A DNA stretch of 64,000 nt from Bacteroidota bacterium (GTDB lineage Bacteria; Bacteroidota; Bacteroidia; Bacteroidales; JAGONC01): the NCBI GenBank assembly GCA_026391695.1, contig JAPLDP010000082.1, forward strand, positions 1-64,000, in the 5' to 3' direction. Positions 23,245 to 32,414 of this stretch are shown piece by piece. The position numbers and the translations under genes were made by a program. The stretch's first letter is position 1; every line of letters begins with the position of its first letter. The notes beneath the pieces are model-generated. The model had not been told where the DNA came from, made no database searches, and saw only the letters and a program-made list of their open reading frames with translations.

Positions 23245-26064
23245 TTATTTTGTTATTACTATTTTCTTAATAATTGCCTTTTCACCGGCTATAAGCTTAA
23301 CGATATAAAGTCCTTCCGGAATATGCTGACCATTGTTGTTTTTTCCATCCCATGTAATATTTTGTTGACCTTCACATAAGTATGAATTAACCAGTGTTTT
23401 TATTATCTGACCCCTAAGATCATGAACTTCTATGGTTACCCTGGCAGGTTTGAGCAGAGTAAATGTGATAGTGGTGAGATTATCAAATGGATTGGGATAA
23501 CTCTGTAATACCATGTCATTATCATGATTTTCGATAGACGACAGAAGATCACTGTCAATTCGTAATACCGCTTTATGAATACTAGCATCAGTCTGAATAA
23601 GTAATGAATCTTCCAGCCAGTAACCAAAGTTGTCAACCGGCATAGGTACTTTAACAGTCAGATCAAGAGAATCACCGGCAGCCAGTTCATAGGGTAAATT
23701 AATCGTCCAGGGATCGATGTACCACGGGAAACCATTATAACCCTGGTTATTGATATTGTTAATGATGACAGCTAAGTCATTGTAATTATGTATCTTAACC
23801 GTTTGTCCGAGAATCATTTGTTCATAGTTAATATATATCAGGGAATCAGGAATCACTGTGACATCGGGCAGAGGCTCAACGACCAGTGTCACCGGAATAG
23901 TGACCAGAGGTTCGTCGGGATCATTTGAAGTGATAAAGATTTCGCCCGGAAACATTCCGTCTTGCAGCAGTCCGGCATCCAGTGTCACTGAAATTTCCTG
24001 GTTTTCACCGGGAGTGACCGTGCCTGACAGAGTGTTGATAATCAGCCAGTCGGGTGGTTGGGAGGTACGGGTAATGGTCATCGTGAGGTTTGATGCTTCA
24101 TGACCGCCGCTGCCGTATGAATCCTGTATCCATATTTTCCATATACCTTGCATGGATTCGCCATTAAAGGCCTCGACGGTTTTGGTATAGGTACCATTAT
24201 TAAGGCTGCCAGATATTTGTGCCTGTGTGCCTGATGGTGACTCGACCTGGAAGGAACCACCATTGGGAAAGCCAGTTGTTGTCCAGTCAAACGTCATTGA
24301 CCAGTTGCCAATAGTCCCTTCATCCGATATGTCTAACTCAGTCCATCCCAGTTCAGTATAGGTGTTGAAGTTCCATGTGCTGCCATCCGGGCTATTACTG
24401 ACAGGATAAGAAAAGTCCTCGTCGATGGCTGTTGAATGGTCGATAGTAAAAGTCAGATCCAGGTTACCTGTATTATAGATTGTAAACGTTTTGGACAGGG
24501 AAGTGCCCGAGATGCAAGTGTCCTGTATATCCGGGGGATAAACGAGAATATCCGGTTCATAGTTTTGCTGGATATGGAATATATGCGGATCAGGGACGCC
24601 AATATAAGGATTATTTGCGCTATTTCCGGATTGGTCGACAGCATGGATGTAATAAGCTATTTCATCGCCGGGTTCAGCCCCCGGAATATTACCATAGTAA
24701 GTGGTGTCATCCCCGGTTGTCATTGTCACTGGAGTGTAATCTCCATCATTGATTTTATAAAACAGGATAACGGAATCAGGGTTAAGGGGCTGGCCGCTCA
24801 TGGGAATGATGTCAGCCTCAACAGGGAATTCTGTTTGTTCCGGTAAAGATCCCCATAAGGGTATATGTTTAACCCATACCATTTGCTGGTCGGCAATACC
24901 GATGGCACGGCAGTGAATGGCATCTGTCGTCAGCCATTCATCGCCGGCATCGGCAGTTATACCCAAGATCTCATATCCAGGCATAGCGTCCTGGTAAACG
25001 GCAAGAGCTTCATCATCCCACTGGCTTCCGGTGATGGGGACAAAAACTTTTTTATTGAGTATCAGAGAATTGGTATAAGGTGTATTCGGATAACTGCCGG
25101 GAGTATAAACCCGGTAAACCTCGTAAGGTTTATTCCATCCACTGAGATGGGTAGTAAAATATTCGGCGATATATTCATAATCTTCATAGTGTGGGTCGCT
25201 CTGCGGCACCTGCCCGATAAGCACCTTATCCACATCAAGGAATTTAGCCCAGCAGTCAATGTGTTTGATATATTCTCCCAGCGGGTCTGGTAAGACGCTG
25301 TAGGTAGTGATACCCAGATAATCTTCAACAAGCTGAGCAATCTGATCGTGCGAATATTCCTGGTTTTCCTCCCATATCAGGTCGGAAGAGGCAGAATTCC
25401 CATATCCGTCGGTCATATAATTTCCGCCGGCAGTGGTGAGATCCATTCCGAAAAGATTGATACTCAGGAAATCGGCCATCTTTACCGGTATGTCGTCATC
25501 ATTTGGCCTGGGTCGGTTATAAACAAAGTCCACAATTCCAAACTGATAATTTCCGTCAATGACAAACCATGGACCGTAGTCCCTTGTCCAGTAAGATTCA
25601 GAGGGTGCGATTAAGAAATCACAATGATCCAGATTGACGCCATTAGCAGTGTAAAGATCCCTGACTGTATTTTCCTGTGAAGAGTTGGCCACAATGGTTG
25701 TGACCATGACATCTTCCGACATCTCGGCAATCAGCGATACGGGAATGCCAAAGGGATATCTTACCAGCACTCCTTGCTGTTGATCAAATTCAGCAACATT
25801 ATAAACTGGACCGATAGGGGGATCAGTGGGCGTGAAATCGCGTCCAGGCTCCCACTTGAGTAACATTTCCTCTTCGCTGAGATAGTGCATCAATTTCCAT
25901 TTCGGAGGAGTCTGAGGCTCCTGGGAATAGGAAATCGATGTGGAGAGTATGAAGATACATATGGAGGCGATGATCCAGGGTATCCTTCTCCTGATAAGAT
26001 GATACCAAAACGCAGGTAAAAAATGCAATGATCTTTTCATCTTATATGAAATTAGTCCATTCAT
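23245..26064 (-). CDS. Secreted PPAD-type peptidylarginine deiminase with T9SS tail
   Basis: Converts arginine residues to citrulline, by homology to Porphyromonas peptidylarginine deiminase (PF04371 family). A 939-residue protein: signal region to about residue 47; deiminase domain about 80-400; Ig-like domain about 405-500; a CARDB/BACON-like pair enclosing a P-domain-like segment about 505-745; T9SS tail about 845-939 (QSYPNPFDNLTTITF... KIVITK). The catalytic set is present: D162 (WTRDYGPW), H268 and D270 (HIDCWAKF), N332 (PYTNSLIL), C385 (TDAIHCRA). R184 and R186 (YNRPRPND) match PPAD R152/R154, which bind the C-terminal carboxylate. All offsets from PPAD numbering are a constant 32-35. 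The second Met (M9) is an alternative start. It lies 57 nt after the 1662-residue gene. Confidence 0.92.
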   Translation of the reverse strand: MNGLISYKMKRSLHFLPAFWYHLIRRRIPWIIASICIFILSTSISYSQEPQTPPKWKLMHYLSEEEMLLKWEPGRDFTPTDPPIGPVYNVAEFDQQQGVLVRYPFGIPVSLIAEMSEDVMVTTIVANSSQENTVRDLYTANGVNLDHCDFLIAPSESYWTRDYGPWFVIDGNYQFGIVDFVYNRPRPNDDDIPVKMADFLSINLFGMDLTTAGGNYMTDGYGNSASSDLIWEENQEYSHDQIAQLVEDYLGITTYSVLPDPLGEYIKHIDCWAKFLDVDKVLIGQVPQSDPHYEDYEYIAEYFTTHLSGWNKPYEVYRVYTPGSYPNTPYTNSLILNKKVFVPITGSQWDDEALAVYQDAMPGYEILGITADAGDEWLTTDAIHCRAIGIADQQMVWVKHIPLWGSLPEQTEFPVEADIIPMSGQPLNPDSVILFYKINDGDYTPVTMTTGDDTTYYGNIPGAEPGDEIAYYIHAVDQSGNSANNPYIGVPDPHIFHIQQNYEPDILVYPPDIQDTCISGTSLSKTFTIYNTGNLDLTFTIDHSTAIDEDFSYPVSNSPDGSTWNFNTYTELGWTELDISDEGTIGNWSMTFDWTTTGFPNGGSFQVESPSGTQAQISGSLNNGTYTKTVEAFNGESMQGIWKIWIQDSYGSGGHEASNLTMTITRTSQPPDWLIINTLSGTVTPGENQEISVTLDAGLLQDGMFPGEIFITSNDPDEPLVTIPVTLVVEPLPDVTVIPDSLIYINYEQMILGQTVKIHNYNDLAVIINNINNQGYNGFPWYIDPWTINLPYELAAGDSLDLTVKVPMPVDNFGYWLEDSLLIQTDASIHKAVLRIDSDLLSSIENHDNDMVLQSYPNPFDNLTTITFTLLKPARVTIEVHDLRGQIIKTLVNSYLCEGQQNITWDGKNNNGQHIPEGLYIVKLIAGEKAIIKKIVITK

Positions 26065-26121
26065 AAAATAGAGAGGCTTCCCGAAAAGGGAGGGCTAATT
26101 TAAAACTAAAATCTGAATGAT

Positions 26122-29100
26122 CTATTCTCTGATGATTTTTTTACATATGGATTGTCGGGAATTCTTAAATTCAATGATATATATGCCTTCAGCAAGGGTG
26201 TCAAATTTTATGATAGACCGGCCCGGATTCAGATATCCATTCCCGACAAGGTGTCCGTCGGAAGTATAAATTCCGAAGGTGGTTGTTTCCTCTATGTTGG
26301 ATATTTCAACCAAAAGGGCATCCGAAACAGGATTGGGATATATGCTGATTTTGCCGAAGGCGGCGGTTTCATTGATTTTTGTTATGACGGGTGAGAAGTC
26401 TGTGATTTTTGACAGGCCATCGGTTGTAAATTGTCCTGCATCCGGTAGTGACCTGTCAAAAATGGCATTTAATTCAAATATTTCGTCTGTTGCAGGGCGA
26501 TAGACCCTGAACTGGAACATTTCATTCTCCAGGAATCCTTCAACAGCGGTAAAAGTTGTCGGATCATCGCCGAAGGCCACCAGGGGTATATTCATTTCTG
26601 ATCCGGGTATTGCCACCATACCTGCACACAGCCCCGTGGTGTTAAATACTCCCAGGATATCATCAGGTGCAAGTACAGAAAGAGCTTCTTTATCGATAGC
26701 AATGACATGCGAAACCGGTGTGGAACAAACTGTATTCCATGGCACATAGGCGGTATATGTTGGCAGGTTCTCTGGTAGTTCCAGCCCTTGGTCAAGGTCA
26801 GGGAAAATGATATGGCAATCATAAGAGACATGTACCTGATAAGCCAGACCAGGCATCAGATATAACAAAGTAAAGATATTCTGTTCGGGCCAGTATACGC
26901 CTAAACCGGCGATTTCCTTGACAATGGTAAGGGTATCACCCAGAGCGCTGAGGACATCAGTCTGAAGTGTTGATATCGGATTATCGCTCATTACCGGCAT
27001 CAGATTCCATCCAGTATTAAGATAACAAATATTTCCTGAAGTGAAGAAACCTTTAAAGGTCACCTGCATAGATGAATCGACATTTATTTTGTAACCGGTA
27101 AAGGGATCCCAGTTTATGATGGTGTTTATATTCTGACCGGGCCAATATACTTTTGATTTGTCCATTAGAATGACAAGATGGTCGGTGATGGAATCGAAAA
27201 TATTAACTACCGAATCATTTTCGGGTATGATGTAGCTGGATATTCCGTTCCATCCGGCAGGCAGGGTGATCACATGGTAGATATAGTAAAATGCTTCCAG
27301 TTTTAACAGGGATGATAAGGCGTTGACAGTAAACTTATCAGGTCCGAAAATGAATGTTGGCGTTGCATCAAAACTGTTATTGAGATTCTGTGAAAATAAT
27401 TTCCAGTGAAAGTATTCATTTACCATAAATCCGTCTTTTTCAGGTGTAAGCGGATCATCCCCATAGGCACTGACCGTCACTGTTGATAATCCATTCCAAA
27501 GTTGCAGGCCGCCACATTTTAATCCGGAGGAATCCTCATAGAATACTCCAATATAATCATTGACAGAGATAGGTTCTCCATTTATCGTTGGATGGGCAAG
27601 CAGGGGTATCATGATGCGGTGTTTTGTGGAAGTCATTTTATAATCCCATCCGGGAGGGACGACGTACAAAGTAGCAGGATCTGAAATTTCGGGAGGTCCA
27701 CATGATCCACTTACCATACAGCGGTATTTATATTCATTCATTTCTGGTCCGGCATCGGTTATTTGGAGCGTTGAAGTGTTGGAGCCATAATAGGTCATAT
27801 TATCTGAAAGGTTGTTCCAGTTGGTGCCATGGTCGTTGCTGACTTGCCATTGATAGTTGAGCATCGGAATGAAAGGTATTTCGAAAATGGCATCTCCAAA
27901 AATATTGATAGTTGTATCCGCCGGCTGAGCTAACACAACAGGCAATGGAGCCACACATATGCCAAGAAAGGATGGGCTGCCTTCACCACAGGGATTTATC
28001 GCTTTCACTGAGATAAGGTAGCATACTGACGGGGTACTGAAAGTAAGATAGATTTCATTTGTTGTGCTGTAGCCATGAACCCCCGATGGCAGGGTCCATA
28101 GATAAGATGAAGCATTGGCTACAGGATCGATATAATAATAGATGTTTATATCACCCTGACAGACTATTGTATCTCCATAAATGGAACCCGCGGCTGCAGG
28201 TAAATGGGTTACTTCAATCCACAGGTTGGAGGGGGAGCCTGCCCCACAGCTATTTGTGCCATACACGCTGATATTTCCTGATGAGGCTGTTAATGAATAA
28301 GATACACTAATTGTGTTAGATGAACTGGATCCGACCGCACCGGGAGGCAAAGTCCATATATATTGTGTGGCATATGGAATTGGACTGACCGAATAAATGA
28401 CATGTATTTCACCTGCACAAATACTGGCATCGCCTGATATCGGCCTGGCATTGCCAACGAGAGGAGTCACAGATATAAATTTTGACTTAACAGGTCCAAC
28501 CCCACAGTTGTTAGATCCCTTGACCCTAATAAAGCCTGACTGGGCTGACGCTCCAAAAGAAACCAGAATCGTATTGGTTGTGCTGCTGCCTGTCGCACCC
28601 GGAGGAAGTGTCCAGATATAAGATGTGGCATGCGGGACAGGAGACACGGAATACGTTATACCGGAACTTCCTTTGCATACAGTAGCCGGTCCGATAATAT
28701 TACCCGGAGCGTGAGGCACTGTATCTACGGAAATATAATCTGATTTGACCAGTGTCACTGTATCGAAATCATTATAGAGATTCAGGGTTACATTATAAGT
28801 GCCGGAATGAGTATATTTTACGTAGGGATTTTGTAATATGGAGGTGGGTGGCGTGCCGCCAGGGAAGATCCAAAGCCTGTTTGTGATTATGCCGGTTGAA
28901 TTGTCAGTGAAAAATATCGTATCGCCGGTGCAAATAGTTGTCGGTAATCCTGTGAAAGCAGCGGTGATAGCTGAAGTGACATAATCTAGCTTATACGCTC
29001 CATCCCATAATACGGCCGGAGCCTCAACTGACAAGATACCTCCTGTGGTGGCCAATAATGCGGTCGAATCGACTTCCCCGGTGGTACAATTCCACCAGTC

Positions 29101-31110
29101 AACAGAATAATAGCTGTTGAAGAGACCGGAAAAATTCATGACCCCTCCCGAAACAGGGGGAGGATTTCCATAAGCATTGATATATTCATAGTTGTAGTTC
29201 CTGTTCTGAAACCAGCCTAATACATGAGAGGAATCTTGCAGAGCAAAGCTCCTTAAAACAGGGGCGTATTGAATAAAAATATATTTGTCGACTTCAATAT
29301 ATCCATTTCCTGTATTCTCAACGAAAATTTCATGATTACCTGCAGGTACGTCAACAGTGTAAGTCGTATTGGCATGTCCAACCTGATTTAGCACATTTAC
29401 TTCGTCAATCCATATTTTTATCCTGGCCAGAAATGCCGTACCGCCTGTGACTACTGAAAATTGCCCGGCTTCAGCATAATCGACAGTGAAGTGGGGAGGA
29501 TTACGCGAGGAGTTGAACATATAACCATACAGAAGTATGCTGAGGTTATTGGCATTTGGTATGATATTACCTGTTCGTTCAACAGTGAAATAGTCGGCCG
29601 GTGCAAGCTGGAATAAAGTCTGGAATCCCGGTTCAATGACCACATCAAGGTACTCATCTGATGAACAAAGCACACTACTGTGATGGTAATCCCCTGATTG
29701 CAGGTCGATGGAATGCATGAATGTGCAAACAGGGCCGAAGTGGTAATAGAGGTTCTGTGGATCAATATAATTATCCCACCACCAGGTTGACCCAGCCCCA
29801 AAGGCCCCAGACAAAGATGTGGACCACAGAGAGTTATGGAATGATATCCCGTCTGGATCAAGGTCAATACATATATCAGGGTCATGTGAAATGCCAAACT
29901 CACCGATACTGTTGGGCTTATTATAAGTCTGAAGATACTCACGGGTCATCGAATGCAGCCGGAGCTCGAGATCGGATGGATTGTACTGGTGAATAAGGGT
30001 GATATCTATCATAGAATTATTCCACATATCAGGATCATGCTCAAGGAAAGCATAACTGGTGGTAATCAGATGATCGGCAATGTCATAAGAATTAAGATAC
30101 AGACCGGTTTCGATAAGCCAGTTGTCGATATCGGCATGGTGATCATTGAAGTCGCCATTCCCATCGGTTTCGGTGAACAGTTCCCAGGCCATCAATTGGG
30201 ACGAATACCCCCACCGGGAGTTAATATAGCGCAGTTTACGCTTATAGAAAGCCTTGGCTGTAGCGTTTGTAAAAAAATCCAGTGTAGTGGCACATGGCCC
30301 ACCATTGACGGCATTGTAAGGGCTATATTGCCAGTCATTATTCTGAGTGGTAGATACTTCATTGTGGATAAGCGGGCATAGTTGCATGTAAATACCTAGC
30401 TCAGTCGCTTTGTCAAGGATCCAGTCGAGCCAGAATGCAATATCAAGCCGGTTGGTGTAATTGCCTAACCCGGTGTTATTCCATTCAATGCCGAATGACC
30501 ACGGGGTCATGATGATCTTGATGAAATTGGCACCATTTACTGCCAGACTGTCCAGCCATCTGTCATATACATAGAAACCATCGGTGGTAAAGCTCCAGGC
30601 CAGGTTCTCGCCGATGGGGAAGAAAGTATTGCCATCATCGTGAAGGAGAAAATTTGTACTGTTTTTCCTTATAAATCCATGATTATCTGATGTGATGCAA
30701 ACAAAGGAATAAGTGCCGGAAAATGTTGTTCCATTTCCATCGGTACACCTGATTTCATAGGTCCATGTACCGATCTGGGTGGGGCTGAACCGGATTTTCC
30801 AGACAGGATCACCGTTCGGTATCAGTGCTCCCGAAGGAGGATTCAAAAGATAATCCTGGTAATAGAAGCCATCGACGACCTTCACAACTCCCGATGGCGA
30901 AGTAAAATGACAGCGGAGCCATATCTGATTGTAATCAAAAGGATTATTATAAACAGCCGAAAGGTCGATGGTTAACTCAAGTTTTTCATATCTGCCAATA
31001 GTATCTGAATTGATTGAAATGGAATTGAAGTTGGGTAGAGCCAATATCATCGTCGGACTGAAAAAGATAAAGGGCAGAAGGCTTAATATTTTTAATAATC
31101 TTCTTATCAT
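26122..31110 (-). CDS. Giant secreted DUF5060 / glycoside-hydrolase-like protein with T9SS tail
   Basis: A 1662-residue secreted protein. Signal peptide (about 1-25); DUF5060 beta-domain (about 28-140, GTWTYEIRCTDG); a cellulase-like TIM barrel (about 150-480) with candidate catalytic acids E310 (MAWELFTETDG) and E404 (SIGEFGISHD) at strand ends; a carbohydrate-binding-like beta-domain (about 495-625); a PKD domain (about 720-790); three Ig-like repeats starting P-x-x-x-G-x-I/S-x-G (about 795-1040); another Ig-like unit; two copies of a 'dP-x-T-x-E-x-gF' beta module (about 1150-1270 and 1460-1570); and a T9SS tail (KISIYPNPVSDALLVEI). It starts 1 nt after the upstream membrane-protein gene. 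A polysaccharide-degrading enzyme is likely; the substrate is unknown. Confidence 0.82.
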   Translation of the reverse strand: MIRRLLKILSLLPFIFFSPTMILALPNFNSISINSDTIGRYEKLELTIDLSAVYNNPFDYNQIWLRCHFTSPSGVVKVVDGFYYQDYLLNPPSGALIPNGDPVWKIRFSPTQIGTWTYEIRCTDGNGTTFSGTYSFVCITSDNHGFIRKNSTNFLLHDDGNTFFPIGENLAWSFTTDGFYVYDRWLDSLAVNGANFIKIIMTPWSFGIEWNNTGLGNYTNRLDIAFWLDWILDKATELGIYMQLCPLIHNEVSTTQNNDWQYSPYNAVNGGPCATTLDFFTNATAKAFYKRKLRYINSRWGYSSQLMAWELFTETDGNGDFNDHHADIDNWLIETGLYLNSYDIADHLITTSYAFLEHDPDMWNNSMIDITLIHQYNPSDLELRLHSMTREYLQTYNKPNSIGEFGISHDPDICIDLDPDGISFHNSLWSTSLSGAFGAGSTWWWDNYIDPQNLYYHFGPVCTFMHSIDLQSGDYHHSSVLCSSDEYLDVVIEPGFQTLFQLAPADYFTVERTGNIIPNANNLSILLYGYMFNSSRNPPHFTVDYAEAGQFSVVTGGTAFLARIKIWIDEVNVLNQVGHANTTYTVDVPAGNHEIFVENTGNGYIEVDKYIFIQYAPVLRSFALQDSSHVLGWFQNRNYNYEYINAYGNPPPVSGGVMNFSGLFNSYYSVDWWNCTTGEVDSTALLATTGGILSVEAPAVLWDGAYKLDYVTSAITAAFTGLPTTICTGDTIFFTDNSTGIITNRLWIFPGGTPPTSILQNPYVKYTHSGTYNVTLNLYNDFDTVTLVKSDYISVDTVPHAPGNIIGPATVCKGSSGITYSVSPVPHATSYIWTLPPGATGSSTTNTILVSFGASAQSGFIRVKGSNNCGVGPVKSKFISVTPLVGNARPISGDASICAGEIHVIYSVSPIPYATQYIWTLPPGAVGSSSSNTISVSYSLTASSGNISVYGTNSCGAGSPSNLWIEVTHLPAAAGSIYGDTIVCQGDINIYYYIDPVANASSYLWTLPSGVHGYSTTNEIYLTFSTPSVCYLISVKAINPCGEGSPSFLGICVAPLPVVLAQPADTTINIFGDAIFEIPFIPMLNYQWQVSNDHGTNWNNLSDNMTYYGSNTSTLQITDAGPEMNEYKYRCMVSGSCGPPEISDPATLYVVPPGWDYKMTSTKHRIMIPLLAHPTINGEPISVNDYIGVFYEDSSGLKCGGLQLWNGLSTVTVSAYGDDPLTPEKDGFMVNEYFHWKLFSQNLNNSFDATPTFIFGPDKFTVNALSSLLKLEAFYYIYHVITLPAGWNGISSYIIPENDSVVNIFDSITDHLVILMDKSKVYWPGQNINTIINWDPFTGYKINVDSSMQVTFKGFFTSGNICYLNTGWNLMPVMSDNPISTLQTDVLSALGDTLTIVKEIAGLGVYWPEQNIFTLLYLMPGLAYQVHVSYDCHIIFPDLDQGLELPENLPTYTAYVPWNTVCSTPVSHVIAIDKEALSVLAPDDILGVFNTTGLCAGMVAIPGSEMNIPLVAFGDDPTTFTAVEGFLENEMFQFRVYRPATDEIFELNAIFDRSLPDAGQFTTDGLSKITDFSPVITKINETAAFGKISIYPNPVSDALLVEISNIEETTTFGIYTSDGHLVGNGYLNPGRSIIKFDTLAEGIYIIEFKNSRQSICKKIIRE

Positions 31111-31111
31111 C

Positions 31112-32413
31112 TTACTTTGTCGGGGATATGATCAGTTTAAGATATTCCTCCCAGTTCCATGTTCCTCCGTACCAGCAACCGTCGTATGAATAGGTTAATT
31201 TAAGATTGATGATAACGAATAAAAAGATGACGGAATAGATGGCAAATCTCATGCCCCTTTTTTTAAGGCTATTTGTTTTTGAGATAACATAAGCCAGGGG
31301 TATGCTGAAAAAGGCATAATACTCAACATAGCATCTCTGCCCGAATCCACAGCCAAATGACCAGTTCCACCAGGAAGCAAAAATATAGCTAATGGCAAGA
31401 TACAGGATCAGAAACAACCATCCATTCATAATTTTATTTTTGACCATCATTACCATGCCGGCAATTATTATGGTGAAAAGCGGTGTATAAAGGAACAGAC
31501 CATTGTTAGTTGAGAACCACAACTGAGCGATAGCCGGACGGTACCAATTGGTAAAAGATTCACCGGCATAAGTGTAAACCAGAGGTTTCCCATGAAGATA
31601 TAACCAATATATTATCTGTGGAAACAAGATGATAATAAATACCGGTACTATGATAATCAGATGCTTCCAATAAAGTAAGTCTTTCACCCTGTCAATAATT
31701 TCTTTTCTCGATGTGGTATCCAGAAAGAAAACAACAGGCAGAAATATAAGATTAAGAGGCCGGACTAAAACAATAAGGGCAGATATTAAGGCAAGTAAGA
31801 TTAACCAAGCTGATTTATTGCTTTGAAGTGAAAAATACCTCAGTACGACCTGAGTCAAAGCTGCGAATAAAAAAAAGGAATAAACATGAGTCATGCCTGT
31901 CTCATCAATACTATAATAAAAGAGGTTTGTTCCCAGTGAAAGTGCGAATATGGTCAGATAGGCTATCAGGGAAGTGAAATATTTCCTGAGTATGGAGTAT
32001 AGGAGAAGCAATCCAAATATCAAATAGGACACGGCAGCGACATTGATCATCCAGTGATAGACCGGTGAAAATCCATCCTGTTCAAATCGTAAGATCGGTG
32101 TAGTCAGATGGGCAAGGATGAAAAATGGTAATTGCATCAGGGCTACTCCGCAGGGATATTTGGTAATGATTTTTTGGTTGATCGTATCGAGTGAAAAGCC
32201 ATTTCCGGTTTTAACGTCGATATTCCGTGGAAATGCATCAACATGAAACCGATAGATGAAAGCCGCCGGCAGATACACATAATAACCGGCTTTGTCAGCC
32301 CAGATCTCACTATGGTAATTAAAATATCCTGACTTGCTGTGCCTGTTAAAGGCAAGAAAGATCAAACTTGCCCAGAGGATGATCCAAAATGCATAGTTCA
32401 GGATCTTTTTCAT
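31112..32413 (-). CDS. Multi-spanning membrane protein, glycosyltransferase-like
   Basis: A 433-residue integral membrane protein with about ten hydrophobic helices. After the first helix there is a long extracytoplasmic loop (HSEIWADKAGYYVYLPAAFIYRFHVD... KYPCGVALMQLPFFILAHL), a pattern found in lipid-sugar-using GT-C type transferases and related uncharacterised Bacteroidota proteins. I see no motif that proves transferase activity. The gene is packed with 1 nt gaps between a T9SS-sorted subtilisin and the giant glycoside-hydrolase-like gene, so the three are almost certainly one translational unit. It may modify glycan or cell-surface material linked to those cargo proteins, but this is inference. 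Confidence 0.7.
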   Translation of the reverse strand: MKKILNYAFWIILWASLIFLAFNRHSKSGYFNYHSEIWADKAGYYVYLPAAFIYRFHVDAFPRNIDVKTGNGFSLDTINQKIITKYPCGVALMQLPFFILAHLTTPILRFEQDGFSPVYHWMINVAAVSYLIFGLLLLYSILRKYFTSLIAYLTIFALSLGTNLFYYSIDETGMTHVYSFFLFAALTQVVLRYFSLQSNKSAWLILLALISALIVLVRPLNLIFLPVVFFLDTTSRKEIIDRVKDLLYWKHLIIIVPVFIIILFPQIIYWLYLHGKPLVYTYAGESFTNWYRPAIAQLWFSTNNGLFLYTPLFTIIIAGMVMMVKNKIMNGWLFLILYLAISYIFASWWNWSFGCGFGQRCYVEYYAFFSIPLAYVISKTNSLKKRGMRFAIYSVIFLFVIINLKLTYSYDGCWYGGTWNWEEYLKLIISPTK

Positions 32414-32414
32414 T

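Noticed and set aside
23245-26064. Agmatine deiminase
   Set aside because: The protein has a signal peptide, a T9SS tail and the RPR motif of PPAD; agmatine deiminases are cytoplasmic and lack these.
26071-26095. GC-rich hairpin after the giant GH-like gene
   Set aside because: Short imperfect stem with no clear T-run; termination before the deiminase gene is not convincing.
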